64,000 nt of DNA from Bedellia somnulentella (lineage: Eukaryota; Arthropoda; Insecta; Lepidoptera; Bedelliidae): the NCBI GenBank assembly GCA_963576735.1, contig OY755174.1, positions 7,626,001 through 7,690,000 on the forward strand, read 5' to 3'. The notes beneath the pieces were generated by a model. It ran no database searches. It was not told where the DNA came from and saw only the letters and a program-made list of their open reading frames with translations. Position numbers and translations under genes: made by a program. Each line of letters begins with the position of its first letter. The first letter of the stretch is position 1. Below, one piece after another: positions 11,415 through 23,150 of this stretch.

Positions 11415-12394
11415 ATGCTCACGCTGTGCGACATTGTATATAGATTGTATATAAATTATAAATAAGAACTAACCCTAGCATTAAGCCTTTCTACTAACAA
11501 CATTTGAGTCTTAGTTACTTGTTAATTGAATTGAAATAAAAAAAAAAAAAAACATAAAGTGCTATAAGGCGAAGGCGGGCATCGACGCGCTATTTATAGG
11601 CACGCGCCGCCCGGCGCAAACAACTACGACCCTGCATTTTAAATTTGTAATATCTTCGGTATTGTTCACTTAAATTACATGCTGTAAAAAGCATATTGAT
11701 CTATAATTAATGCACAAAATTTATTTAAGGTACTTAATTGGATAAGGATTAATGCTGTATTGTTTAAAATCACTTCGTAAATAACCATTTTTTAGTAAAG
11801 AATAAAAATGGTTATTCTGGGTTATCCCTAAGAGATAGACATATACCATTGCGGACTTTTTTGTTGAACTTTTTAAGGTGAACAATACTGTAGTACATTA
11901 TTTTGGTCCATCTCGTAGGATTCAGCCAGCGTTTGCAATATAAGCGCAAAAAAGTGCTTATTTACGACATCACATTAGAAACCTTTAAATTTATCAGTGT
12001 TTCTCTACTATATTATGCATTTATTATGCATACAAACCTTCCTTAAGAATCACTCTATCTATTAAAAAAAACCGCATCAAAATCCGTTGCGTAGTTTTAA
12101 AGATCTAAGCATACATACGGACATACAGCGAAAGCGACTTTGTTTTATACTATGTATTGATTATTTTAAAATGAGTTAGTGCCCGGCCCAATGATCCTTA
12201 CTTAATGACAACATAACTTAATAATTATGTGGCAAGAGTTTGAATTCTTCACCGGGTCTGCCCTTCTATAAGTTGTACAGTTCTATTAGTTTGTACAGTT
12301 GAAGTTTATTATTCTAGATGGTAATAACGTTGGCAAAATGGCAAAGGATATGATATGTATCAGTCAAAAGTCCCTCTGTTATAATAAGTGGTAG

Positions 12395-12760
12395 AAATAT
12401 GAGCACCCGTGATAGCTCAATGGATATGAACTCCCGTCCGCCAGGCTGACAGGCGTCGGTTCGAAACCTTGTTAACGGTGAGGGGAAACCATCGTGAGGA
12501 ATACCATACCAATACAGGCTGAGTTGTAGTTGACTAAGTAAGTTAGTCATATGACAGTGTATTGCTTAAAAACGGCGATAGACCTGCCCCCTATCACGTG
12601 AGTGAGCACACTGTGCAAGCACCAGGTGACAATGTGATGTGATGTTCAGAACTATTAGTACCTCTGCCAACCACTTGGGGGATATACGGCGTGAACGTTT
12701 GAGTAGAGACGCTACTGACCCAGCATACCATTGAACAAATTCAACAAATAAATTCCCCAT
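12395..12760 (+). mobile_element. SINE family B, diverged subfamily
   Basis: A tRNA-like head (TGATAGCTCAATGGATATGA, then GGTTCGAAACC) is followed by AACGGTGAGGGGAAACCATC. The family B 3' body follows, with ACGGCGATAGACCTGCCCCC and GGCGTGAACGTTTGAG. Confidence 0.75.
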
Positions 12761-12804
12761 CATACCCCCATAGAGCTGTATATAGTAAAATGGTTTTGTG
12801 CTTA

Positions 12805-13043
12805 GAAATATGAAGACATCCCAAAAAGGGATAGCCAGAGCTTCAGAGCTGGAAACTCCTCAACCACATTTGGAAGTTGATAGGGGACAAGATGTTAGAA
12901 ATGAAGTATTGTTGGTGATCATTCACCAACCGCATCTCCCAAAAACCACTTTAAAAGCCCCATACCCTTCGCCTCGCCTCTTAAAACGACACCCCGTGGG
13001 TAGAAAGGGGTAGTGAAATTCTAAGCCGGCACTACACGGCTTA
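12805..13043 (-). repeat. Dispersed repeat family A
   Basis: Inverted copy: AAAAAGGGATAGCCAGAGCT at the left and AAGCCGGCACTACACGGC at the right. Confidence 0.7.
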
Positions 13044-13054
13044 TGACGATATAG

Positions 13055-13500
13055 TTAAACCAGATTCTTCCGTGGAAAATCCACCGCATCTCATACAGGA
13101 GACGTGAGTTCAAATCCTGTGTTGGGCCAACACCAAAGTGTCTTTTCCTAATTTACTTTCTCAGGGCTATAAATCCCAAAAACGGGTAGCCTTAGGTAGA
13201 TAGACCTTCATTAGAAAACAATCGTCTGCTACTTTTTGGGAAATGGGTCTCCAGAGCCAGAGCTTTGGCATTAATAATTCCTCAACCACTTTTGGAAGCT
13301 GACTAAAGAGAGGATATTAAAAATTAAGTTTTGTTGGTATGAGTTGTCAATCCAGCCACATCGCCTAAAAAGCTATAAGTCATGTGTGGTTAATTTATTG
13401 TAGTTAAAGATGAGGAAACGCACTTGGCCGAGTTCTTATGTGCAATATATTGAACCAAGCGGTGATAGCCCTGACCCCTTATCACGTGGGTGCATTGAAT
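13055..13500 (+). repeat. Decayed SINE B and family A fragments
   Basis: GAGTTCAAATCCTGTGTTGG resembles the B-box end of a tRNA-like head. GTCATGTGTGGTTAATTTAT and CCCCTTATCACGTGGGTGCA at 13380-13495 match the body of family B. Family A fragments lie between them. Confidence 0.5.
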
Positions 13501-13792
13501 ATAACGTCACGTGATCTTAAGTTTTTTTTTGTATCTCCAATTCCAAAATAAAGAATATTGGTTTTGAAACTATTGACTTAGGATATAAATGTTTTTAAAG
13601 TAATTTTTATCTGAGGTGCCAATAAATTCGTAAATCTTATACTAAGAGCTTTTCTTATAACAATGGGAACTAAGACTCGAGGTCGTCCGAAAACTGAACA
13701 TAATTTCAGTAAATACTACAAATAATATTAATGACCAAAAATATAAGTCTTCCCATTATTTGGCTACATTCTTTGTCAATAAATAAAAGTAC

Positions 13793-13964
13793 CGGCTTAG
13801 AATAGAACTACCCCATTTCTTCCGGTGGGTGAACGTAAGAGGCGACTAACGGTATTGGGGCTTTTAAGGGATTTTTGGGCGATGCGGTTAGAGACTGCTT
13901 GGTTTTAAGTACGGAGGTCTCGGAATCGATCCCCGGGGGGTGGTAAACATACATACATATACTC
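13793..13964 (+). repeat. Dispersed repeat family A, partial
   Basis: CCGGCTTAGAATAGAACTAC through GATTTTTGGGCGATGCGGTT, then it breaks into other DNA before the tail of the LINE. Confidence 0.65.
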
Positions 13965-16152
13965 ACGCCATTAATTCCCATTGGGGTAGGCAGAGACTAT
14001 CGATCGCCACTTCGTACGATCCTGACAAACCTCTCTAGCTTCGTTTACATCCATCAATCTTTTCATACATGCTCTTTTATTCTTCATACTTCGGACGCCA
14101 GCCTTTTTGAGCACACTCTCAATTTGGTCCAAGTGTGTTCTCCGTGGTCGTCCTCTACTAACATTACCATCCACACTAGCTCTATAGATCCCTTTTACCA
14201 ATTTTCTATCATCCATCCTCTCTATGTGCCCAAACCATCTCAACATTCCTTTTTCTATCTTTCTTACAATATCATCTTTCACACCACACTTTTCACGAAT
14301 AACACTATTTCTCACTCGGTCACACAATCTAACATTACAAATTTTTCTGAGGGACCTCATCTCTACTGCATTCACTCTGCTCTCATGCTTCTTCTGCCAC
14401 ACCCAACATTCGCTTCCATACATAAGCGTAGGAACAAGAACAGCATCATGCACAGCCATTCGGGCCTTTTCAGACACCGATTGACTGATCATTAGGCTAT
14501 TCATTGCTCCATTTACCGCATTACCCTTTTTCACTCTTCTTTCAATGTCTTCATCACATTTTCCATCCATACATACATACATACATACATATTCTCACGC
14601 CGTTAGTTCCCATTGGGGTAGGCAGAGACTATCGATCGCCACTTTGTACGATCCTGGCAAACCTCTCTAGCTTCATTCACATCCATCAATCTTTTCATAC
14701 ATGCTCTTTTATTCTTCATACTTCGGACACCTGCCTTTTTGAGCACATTTTCTATTTGATCTAAATGTGTATGATTTTCCATCCCTTGTAAACAAACTTC
14801 CCAGATATACAAACTCCTTCACCTGTTCCACATCCTTACCATCAATCGCAATCACGCATTCTGTCACATCTTCCTGTCTCTCAAAAACCATCGTTTTGGT
14901 CTTATCCACATTCACCCTCATTCCCTTTCTTACAAAAGACTCACATGCAATATTCATCATCTCTTGCAACTCTTCTGCCGATGATGCAAGTAGCACTTGA
15001 TCGTCAGCATACAAGAGGCATTTAATGATGAATCCACCCATTCTTAGTCCATAATCACTTTCACGCAACTCTGTCAAACAGTCATCCATGAACAAATTGA
15101 AGAGCCACGGAGAAGCTACACATCCCTGCCGGACACCCCTAGAGATTCCGAACCTGTCAGTGTTTTCCCCGTTTACTCTTACACATGCACTAGAATCCTC
15201 ATAGAGTGATACCAATGCACGTATAAGTTGACTTCCCAAACGGAACTTGGATAACACCTCCTTACCATATATAATACAATTATAAAATACACTTTCTTAC
15301 CACCCTATCATACGCCTTCTCTAAATCAATGAAGGAGCAATACACCTTTTGGTTCTTAGCTAAGAACTTTTCAGTGATGCTCCTTAGAGAGAAGATTTGA
15401 TCCATACATCCCATTCCTTTCCTAAATCCCGCTTGCACATCCCATATTTTCTCATCAGTTTCATTCAATCACTCTTTCAATCAGTGTACCTTAGCATACA
15501 ATTTACCAACAATGCTGAGTAAGCTGATGCCGCGGTAGTTTTTAGCCTCTTGGTGTGACCCCTTTCCTTTTTATAAAGGCACAATCACCGCCTTGCACCA
15601 ATCTCGTGGAACTTTGCCACTCGACCAGCATTTTTGGAAAAGGAAGTACAACCAAGAAGCCACCAACCCTTTACCAGCCCTCAGCATTTCGATAGTAATC
15701 CTATCATACCCTGCCGCCTTCCCTACTTTCATACTTTTCATTGCTTTCATTATTTCTTCCATACTAATCTCACTGTCACTGAAATCATCCATCTCTTCGT
15801 TCCAATCAACATTACTGTCGATCGGCGGAGAAATGGATGCATCCTCTTTTTCAAACAGTCCCTCAAAATAATTCTTCCATACTCGTTTCATGCTACTTTC
15901 ATCCGTCGCCAATTCACCCTGTTCATCTCTTATTACACTCACTCTCGTGTTTTGGGAAACTCCCTTTTCCTTCCGGATATACTTCCAGAATAACTTTTGG
16001 TTATTCCGGAAATTATCAGAAAGTTTCCTCTCACACCACTCTTGCAAATCCCGCTTTTTCTTTTCTATTTTCTTCTTCACCTCATTCTTAACTCTCTTAT
16101 ATTCATCTTCACTTTTCTGCACTACATCGTCAGTTACACTCGCATTCATCCG
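13965..16152 (-). pseudogene. RTE-like non-LTR retrotransposon, broken reverse transcriptase
   Basis: Read on -, the order is an N-terminal region with NYFEGLFEKE and MKSMKVGKAAGYDRI, then GFRKGMGCMDQIFSLR and FIDLEKAYDRV. Next come GISRGVRQGCVASP and LLYADDQVLLA (the YADD catalytic box), then EFVYLGSLFTRDGK. After an insertion it continues CDEDIERRVKKGNAVNGAM and ends in SIVSAYPNGN at 13971. Frameshifts near 15570 and 15470-15260 and the missing endonuclease show that it is dead and 5'-truncated. The domain order and motifs suggest the RTE group; CR1-type is less likely. Confidence 0.85.
14569..14784 (-). mobile_element. Short 5'-truncated copy of the same LINE inserted into it
   Basis: The insert repeats the LINE's own 3' end, from THLDQIENVLKKAGVRSMKN to AYPNGN plus a TATG tail. 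It splits the parent frame exactly between FTRDGK and CDEDIE. ATTTTCCATCC is duplicated at 14558-14568 and 14774-14784. Confidence 0.85.
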
Positions 16153-16214
16153 TTTACTAGCTTTGCTAGGCTGTAGCTAGGGTGGTAAACTTACAAATTA
16201 AATTTGTAAGGTTA

Positions 16215-16263
16215 CCTGCAATATCCTTCCAAACTGGGTTAAAGTTTGGAAGGATATTGCAGG
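16215..16263. repeat. Perfect 20-bp inverted repeat with 9-base loop
   Basis: CCTGCAATATCCTTCCAAAC at 16215-16234 is followed by nine bases and then its exact reverse complement at 16244-16263. A shorter palindrome, ACAAATTAAATTTGT, lies just upstream at 16193. Confidence 0.9.
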
Positions 16264-16560
16264 CTTGAATCACCTGATTATTCGAAAATTAAGATGATTC
16301 CGTGCTTCGGAGGGCACGTTAAACCGTCGGTCCCGGCTACTATTACGGTAGTAGTCGTTAGTCTGCCAACCCGCAATAGGCCAGCGTGGTGGACTTTGGC
16401 CAAATCGCCCTATATAGGGTAGACTCAAGCCCCTTGGTGGGGACATATATGGGCTGTGAGTAATCCATCACCAATAAACTTTATTTTATCTGCTTTCCCC
16501 ACTCGTTCCAAAAGCGGCTGAGGCCTTAGCTCTGGCTAGCCTTTTTTGGGATTTATGGCG
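16264..16560 (+). repeat. LINE-tail-like repeat joined to a family A fragment
   Basis: GTGCTTCGGAGGGCACGTTA through GGGCTGTGA resembles a LINE 3' region. A related copy lies at 56530-56705. From about 16476 a family A fragment follows. Confidence 0.55.
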
Positions 16561-16589
16561 ACAAATTTCTCCTCCTTATAACAAGTATA

Positions 16590-18295
16590 ACCCAAGAAAC
16601 ACGTCGAAGCCGCATATCAGCCAAATCAAGGCATTGCTGTATCCTTTAAGCATTTTGAACTGGTTGTGTAAAAGGCATATATACGGCTATACGGCTACTA
16701 TACGGCTTATTTGGGCACAAATTTTACGGCTTTAGAACGCACATTGGCATTTGCATGAGTTAATTACGGCTAACGGCCGTAAAAAAAACATTATATTGGA
16801 CAATGAAAAGGAAAATGGCCGTAAAAGAGCATTTTTTGCTTCAAACAACATGCCAAAGGCCGCAAAAAAGCACTGCTGTTGTCAAAATACGGGCCAACGG
16901 CATTAGAAAAGACTCATAATGGTCATTCAAAGGGCCAATAGCATTGTATCTGTCAAATATACGGCCAACGGCATGAAACTATTTTTACAGTGTCATTGCA
17001 AAATTATCTCTAACACCACGGCAAAGGTGATATTATCAATTAAACGTGATTCATTTATGTCAATGGATGAACGACGATGGCAGTGAGAGTGAAGTGACTT
17101 GACAACCATATTTATTTTATAAAAATATAAATTATAAAGTGTTAGTATTAGTTTAACTATAATTCTGTGCTTAAATTACTGCGCTTTGATTTTTACTGTG
17201 AATGTCTGTATAGTTTCCATTAAAAATTTTCACGCGCCTTCGATTTATTGTAGTTTTTGAGGAAAAAATGTGTGAAATGATAAAATAATTGTACATTCCG
17301 AGCATAATTTGAGTTTTGTTGGCTTATTATTAGTAGTTATAGTTGTTTGAGGAGTTTAAATTGAAGTGCCAGCATAACACAAAGGATTATTTCTCTTAGA
17401 GGAAATAGATAAGAATGTTGATCTTTATGCATAATAAAATATTATCGAAATGGTGCCACCATTATTACAATTTGGAGATCCTTGAAGTTGAAAAAAAACC
17501 CTCGCTTTCCAAATAATATGTGATATGTGAATATTATAAAGGTATTAAAAAATATATATGATTTATATGTTGTTGAATTCCTTTTTTCATACTATTTTTC
17601 TGTAAAAACTTTTGCCTTTTTTTTTTCTTTTCTTAATGGAAACTTTATATTTAGTAATATCCCTCTCCAATCAGGGACCATTCATACTTTTTTTAGTTAG
17701 CACAAACAAATTTAAGCCAGATTTAAAAAAAACATGATAGGTAACATCGTACGGAACCCTCTTCACGCGAATTCAACTCGCACTTGTCCCCTTTTTTTAG
17801 AAATAATAAGATAACCTCAAATATTTTCCTTCTCATGGCTGCCTAATGGTTGACAAATGCATCAAAATGGATGCAAATACGGCTTGAGGCCTTAAAATAA
17901 GCCAAGTATATCTGGTTGATTTGCTATTAGCCGTTCAAACAACACACAGTTGACCTTGGAAATGCTAGCCGTAAATTGGCATCCTGTCGTGCTAATGTAC
18001 GGCTTTAGGAATTTATTATGTATATCTTCATGAGTTTACGCGGCTTTTGGCATGATATTACGACAGATTAATGCCACTATACGGCCAATGGCACTTGAAT
18101 CCACTAAGAGCCGCAAAACTGGATTGAATTATTCCAATATCTGACCGCTATGCGGCTTTAGAGCGTTAGAATGATTTTGGAGTGCCAATATAAAGCCTTA
18201 AGACGTGTGGCAAACTTATATACGAGCTTTTACGGGCTTTAAGCTCTGCATAGGTATAGAAAAAGATAGTTAGAGGGCTTTTCGTGTTACTTGGG
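16590..18295. mobile_element. Non-autonomous TIR element with dense TACGGC-type motifs
   Basis: The ends are inverted: ACCCAAGAAACACG on the left and CGTGTTACTTGGG on the right. AAGTATA is directly repeated at 16583-16589 and 18296-18302, a 7-bp target duplication. Both flanking thirds hold twenty or more copies of motifs such as TACGGCT, GGCCGTAAAA and GGCCAACGGCAT in both orientations. The centre, 17040-17860, is AT-rich without a coding frame. Superfamily unknown. Confidence 0.75.
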
Positions 18296-18302
18296 AAGTA
18301 TA

Positions 18303-19250
18303 CATAAATAGCCTATGCACTCCTGTATATAAAGTCTGTGATGTATCGTACTCCTTCGTATTGTCTTTATGTATAAATATATAGCAGAACATATTAGTAG
18401 AACAAACTCTTGATATTATTGAAGGGGATGTTAAACGTTTTATTTTACGAATTAATATGCGAGGGCTTCGAACCATGGCTTGTAGGTAAGTGGAAATAGT
18501 ATTACCCGTGCTATAAGGAAATGGTGAGTGAATAACCTTCAATTTGAGTAACGGTACCGTTATCCCATTCCGCAGCTATCGGGTGTATATAGATACAGGT
18601 GTACTTTGATTCACTTAGTGGCACACTATATTTTAGAGTTTAAGAAAGGAAAGTTATACTCAAATGTAGCTCCTAAAACCTCGGAAGCCTTGGAGAGATC
18701 TTGTCCTCGCTGAAATGTCGAGATTTCGTGAGAATGAGATTACATTCCCTAATATCATAATTTTAGTTTTCTTCTACTTCTTGTTCGCCTGCCGGCCGAT
18801 CGGGTGGAAGACGAAGCGCGTGACATTTTGCTAATGTTGTGTCGCTGGTGTCGCGATCGATCCTGAGGACGCGCGGATTTTATTTCGCGGTGCTGCCATA
18901 CTAATTTCATATTGCGCAGAAATTGGCGTGGAAAACAATCAAAATTTGTGACAAATCATCAGTGATTTTATTCCCGTACAAACTTTTTTCTTGGTGCAGA
19001 GATGTAATATAAGATTCAAAATGTAACAGAACTCCGGAATAAATCCATGCAACAAAATATTGCAGTGCGGATAGGCCCCCATTAAACACAACACAACTAC
19101 GACAGTGACATTAATATAAAAAAAAATATAGTATAAAATAATAACAAGAGTTAATAAAAAATATCAACATTTTGGCAACATACAGGCCTTTCATTTATTA
19201 GGTATACGTATTAAGTATTTATCCAATATCTCAAGACTCCAATAAAATTG
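18303..19250. other. Intergenic DNA with a GC-rich pocket
   Basis: Nothing coding was recognised. 18778-18895 is GC-rich (CCTGCCGGCCGATCGGGTGG) and could be regulatory or a noncoding exon; no splice context supports a choice. Confidence 0.35.
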
Positions 19251-19254
19251 ACGA

Positions 19255-19480
19255 CGGACGTCCGTGGCCGAGTGGATAGGTGATAGGTTGCGGGTTCGAT
19301 CCCCGCTGAGAGCAACATTTATATGATGAGCATAAATGATAGTTTCTTAGTCTTGGATGTTATTTAGATGTGTGTTAAAAAATATTAAATTTATCGATGC
19401 GTTAATATCCCATAATACAAGTTCAACTTAATTTGGGGCTAACTTGATCTGTGTATAATGTGTCCGCATATATTTATTAA
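19255..19480 (+). mobile_element. SINE family D with tRNA-like head
   Basis: CGTGGCCGAGTGGATAGGTG gives an A-box, and GGTTCGATCCCCGCTGAGAG gives a B-box. The body follows with TAAATGATAGTTTCTTAGTC, and it ends in CTAACTTGATCTGTGTATAA. Related pieces lie at 23800 (inverted), 40243 and 40960. It is not a usable tRNA gene because no clean cloverleaf or anticodon arm is present. Confidence 0.65.
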
Positions 19481-19962
19481 ATGTGAAGTGATTGCGTAAC
19501 AGACGGCTTACAAACATGCATCTAGTAGCTTAATCAACAATCTCATATTTTTAGTCGTATTAAAATTTTACCAACACAGGCCTTTAAATTCTAATACATA
19601 TTTAAGGAGATGTTACTACTTTTCTGAAAAAGTCTGTCAAGCTATGACTATTTAATATATTGTTCTTATAGTGACTCACGTACAATTAAAATATGATTTA
19701 GTATTATTTTATTTGCAAACTAAGATTTTATGAATACGTATATCAGTGCGGGGGTGGCAGGCACCTACACAACACTGTGAGATGGTGATCCAAGATAGTA
19801 TAAATAATGTGTGCCATTTAAGCTCATAGGAATATCATTAGAAAAACGAAATAATAATTAAAAACACTCTTATATTAAAATACACAAATTCAATAAAGAA
19901 ACATTGGTACTCACATTCATTATTACACTTATAGTTCTCTAATCGGAGATCAAAACTAGACG

Positions 19963-20870
19963 CTATAAAATATTGACATTCCTTTCTTTGGTACTTTTGA
20001 TGAAAACAGTCTTTAAATTGCTCATACAAAAAACACACAGTAAGGGACGCACTAAAGTGGCCAAGAGATTAATACCATTAAACAACATATGTAACACAGA
20101 AATAAAATCACTTAAACTTTCGAATGACTGACCAATAGAAGAGGAATACACTAAGTAAAATGTTAATCCACTCCGAGGCATACATAACATACACACATAA
20201 ATCATATATATTGACAACTTTATCGCTTCTGTGGCTTCACTGTTATACACATCGGAGAACTTTTTTACTGATCGTAGTTTCGCGAAGGCTAAAGCTATGA
20301 CCACACAAAAAATGAATGTTGGTATTACGATGCTGAACATCGCCAACATTCCATGGAGCATTACACTGAAGCTGGTGTCTGGCCGGGAGCAGGTAGTCGA
20401 GCGCGCGCCTCCTGCGCCCTCCTCTCGCACGTACGATAGCGTGAACTCCGGCACACTCATTGACGATGCTAAAATCCAGACAAATAACATAGGCGGAATC
20501 ACCGGGAGTCTGTTATTTGAAAGCATGTAGTCTAAATTCATGGTTCGCGGTGGTGTAGACGAATCGCTGGCAGCCACCAGACTGTGGCGCGACGATCTCA
20601 ATTCATCATCTTCTATTTCTTGTGTCCGCTTGAATCGTCGCCGAGCGTTTTTCTCTTCCATATTAACGATGCCTAGAGAATGTAACGCTAGCGCTGCTGT
20701 AAGGTATATGGATGCCGTCGATACGAGAACATCCAATCCTTTGTAAATCAAGCATCCAATGTGACTAAAGGGCCATGTTTTAGAATTAAATGACCACAAC
20801 TCTGCCGGAATAGTTATGAAAACTTTGATAATGTCAGTTATAGCTATCTGCAGAAGTATGATATGAATAC
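19963..20870 (-). CDS. GPCR exon 2: TM2 to C-terminus
   Basis: 908 nt starting in GIHIILLQIAITD after the acceptor and ending at the stop 19963-19965. It carries helices 2 to 7 and a short tail, KTVFIKSTKERNVNIL. Confidence 0.85.
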
Positions 20871-21184
20871 CTGAAAAAAATAATTTTGTTATTAGAATAT
20901 ATATCGACATTATTTATGTGGAGTGAATAATTGAATGTAGCTTACTGACCATTTCTGGATCGCTTAAATATGCAAGTAAGTAGAGCGCAATTGGCGAAAG
21001 CAGCTGCCACTACGACAGTTCCTATGAGGATCGCGAGGATGGTCGGCGGGAGCAGCGGCTGGGCTGCCGAGTGAAGCGGCATGTCGCTGGTGCGCGAGCT
21101 GCCCGCGCGACGGGAACGCCAGGGGATCAATGACTCCGTACCGCGTCGCGACGGAGGCGCTAGGAGCCCGACTCGCTCGCGCAT
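19963..21184 (-). CDS. Atypical class A-like G protein-coupled receptor, two exons
   Basis: Exon 1 runs 21184-20950 and exon 2 runs 20870-19963. The 79-bp intron has donor GTCAGT and acceptor TTTTTTCAG and splits a glycine codon. The 380-aa product has seven hydrophobic helices: TM1 with N in AFANCALL, TM2 with D in QIAITD, TM3 starting at the conserved C of IGCLIYKG, TM4 with W in FVWILAS, TM5 with P in SIVIPTF, TM6 with P in MLCMPRS, and TM7. The expected DRY after TM3 reads LHS, and the NPxxY in TM7 is replaced by VRPLLCVF. Loop 2 is long and basic. M at 21184 is the first in frame; M at 21082 (MPLHSAAQ) is an alternative start. There is no signal peptide. The ligand is unknown, perhaps a peptide. 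Confidence 0.85.
20950..21184 (-). CDS. GPCR exon 1: N-terminus and TM1
   Basis: 235 nt ending in phase 1 at AGAAATG/GTCAGT. It encodes an Arg/Ser-rich tail and the first helix ILAILIGTVVVAAAFANC, and ends in a basic loop, FKRSRN. Confidence 0.8.
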
Positions 21185-21401
21185 TCTTTTTTTTATCCTT
21201 CTGAGTCACATCATGAACATGAACACGTGTGTGTACGAGACAATAAATAAGTTACTCTCTCTGTGATAGTCCTCTCTTAACTTGGTAAGTAAGTTCACTT
21301 GTTATCATGTCCTTCCCCCTTTTATCAGTTAATTTGAAATACAGAAACAAGTAAAATATAACTTATATGCAACTCTATTATTTATTATTAAAGTTATGCT
21401 G

Positions 21402-21535
21402 TAAAGAGTCGGCTTAAAATTGCATTCACCCATTTCTTCCCTAGAGTTTCGGATGTCGTAAGAGTCGTCTTTTTGTAAGTGATTGTTTGGCGGTGTAGCT
21501 GGAGACTCATCCATCACTAACTTCATTATTAGTCA
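21402..21535 (+). repeat. Dispersed repeat family A, eroded
   Basis: AGAGTCGGCTTAAAATTGCA and CCCATTTCTTCCCTAGAG with GTCGTAAGAGTCGTC match the 5' half of the unit. Confidence 0.5.
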
Positions 21536-21539
21536 AAAT

Positions 21540-22665
21540 GATAAATAAATAAAAAGGCATCTTTCGATCTGTAATTTGCAATGTTTTCTAGGGAAATAAA
21601 TATATACTTATTCTACAAGTAGAATAAGAATTCTATAAGTAATTTTACTTCTTATTTATGTTCTTGAATGAAAATGACATAGATAAATATTTTCATACGA
21701 TATTCTGGTGATAATGTTGGGAAAATAATGTATTTTGGATTCGTGCGAGCAAATACATATACATATAGTGAGCACCATATGTTGTAATGATATCATTATA
21801 TAAATTGCGGATGCAAGCTACTTCGCAATCTAAAGGACTTTGACTGTTCCTTTTGTTAGGGAGCCGCATTATTATTCAAATATCGTCGGCTAAGTCGTTA
21901 CTGTCTAGCGGCACGACTTTGCACTGTGTTTGCGAAAATGTAAATAATCAACGGGGCTTCTATTTTCATAAGCATAAGTATTGGCATTGCGGTATTATAA
22001 CTATAACGTCTTGGTGGTAATATACATATTAGTTAAGGATTTTCACTCTGCTTAAAAGTGATTCATAGGCGTAGACCGTAGTTACGTCATCATAGCCAAA
22101 AACCTACGGGTCGAATTGATAACCGCCTGTATTACTAGTCGGAAAAAGGTTTTTGTCTCAATAGTGAATAGACGCTCACTTTTTGATAGAAGACGGTGTA
22201 TTTTGTAATAATTTAGGTCCGTGATCGAATGTTAGTAAAAGCGTTTAGCGAAGGGACGGCAATTTTATTTATTATTTTTTCTGGATGGTAGGTGACAAGT
22301 TTATGCAAGATAATATTTCATTTGCCTGTAGAATGAAATAACGTTCACAACCTTAATTTCCCTAGCAATTGACCTAGATGCGTGAAACCGCTAGTTAAAA
22401 TGCAAACATCACCGACAGGATCTCAAATACTGAACGCAAATAATGGGGAACGGCGAGACTTAGCGCGGGCAAAGAATTCGTTTATTATTAGGAGCCAAGT
22501 GTTAGTCATCGCATTGATCGCAACTTGCGAGCGGATGTTAGCACAAGGGTGTCTACCGTTATTTACAATTATAATGTTTAATGTTGTGTTGTTTTGTTTG
22601 CTAAAGTTACTTTCTTTTATATTGTTTTTGCCTCAATCAATATTTAGTTTTATATGTAGCTGTGT
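21540..22665. other. Intergenic DNA, nothing recognised
   Basis: One frame at 22382-22675 opens with GTG, has no family motif and was not accepted. Confidence 0.45.
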
Positions 22666-22669
22666 AGTG

Positions 22670-23150
22670 ACTTAGAATAACATTAAAACTTTTCTTCTCG
22701 CGGCTTTCGTAAGATTCAACTTAGGATACTGGGATTTTTAGGGATTGTTGGGCGATACGTTTGAAGAGCCTTCACCAACACCTACTTTTCTTTGTTATAA
22801 AATATTTTGCCTACCCATATTCCGAATTCCTGGCTACCCTATTTTGGGATTTATAGCCGTGTAAAATATTTCAATGATTAAAATATTTGCATCTGCACTA
22901 TTGGATGTAATTTATGAAATGTTATTGGAGGTACCGTGGAGTGCCGGGTAAGAATATCAATATATTTCTAACCACTGGTGTCGAAAGAGGCGACAAAAGG
23001 CTCGGGCTTTTTAAGTGGTTTTTGGGCGATGCGGTTGGAGCCCCATCACCAATGATACTTTATTTTTACCATCTTCAGCAGTTCCTAACTCTGAAGCTCT
23101 GGCTACCCCTTTTGGGTTTTATGGCAGTGAGTATATGTATGTATGATAGA
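22670..23150 (+). repeat. Two family A copies in tandem, partial
   Basis: Pieces at about 22670-22870 and 22955-23150 share AGGGATTGTTGGGCGATACG or GTTTTTGGGCGATGCGGTTG and end in GGCAGTGAGTATATGTATGT. A run beginning AGAATAGAATAGAAAACTCT follows, like a LINE tail in inverse orientation. Confidence 0.6.

Larger units (their letters stand above)
10606..12160 (-). mobile_element. Helitron remnant with both termini and a nested SINE
   Basis: Read on -, the element starts TCAATACATAGTATAAAACA at 12160 and ends in CTAG at 10606. Its 3' end carries ACCCGTGCGAAGCCGGGGCG, which forms an ACCCG/CGGGT hairpin. The flanking bases are A on the 5' side and T on the 3' side, the classic Helitron insertion between A and T without target duplication. 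Inside are pieces of a PIF1-type helicase and a later SINE insertion. Most of the Rep/helicase protein has been deleted. Confidence 0.85.

Noticed and set aside
14124..14495. Several + strand frames over the LINE
   Set aside because: Antisense shadows of the reverse transcriptase region.
22382..22675. 97-codon frame on + with hydrophobic end
   Set aside because: Starts with GTG, no conserved motif, no promoter or splice support.
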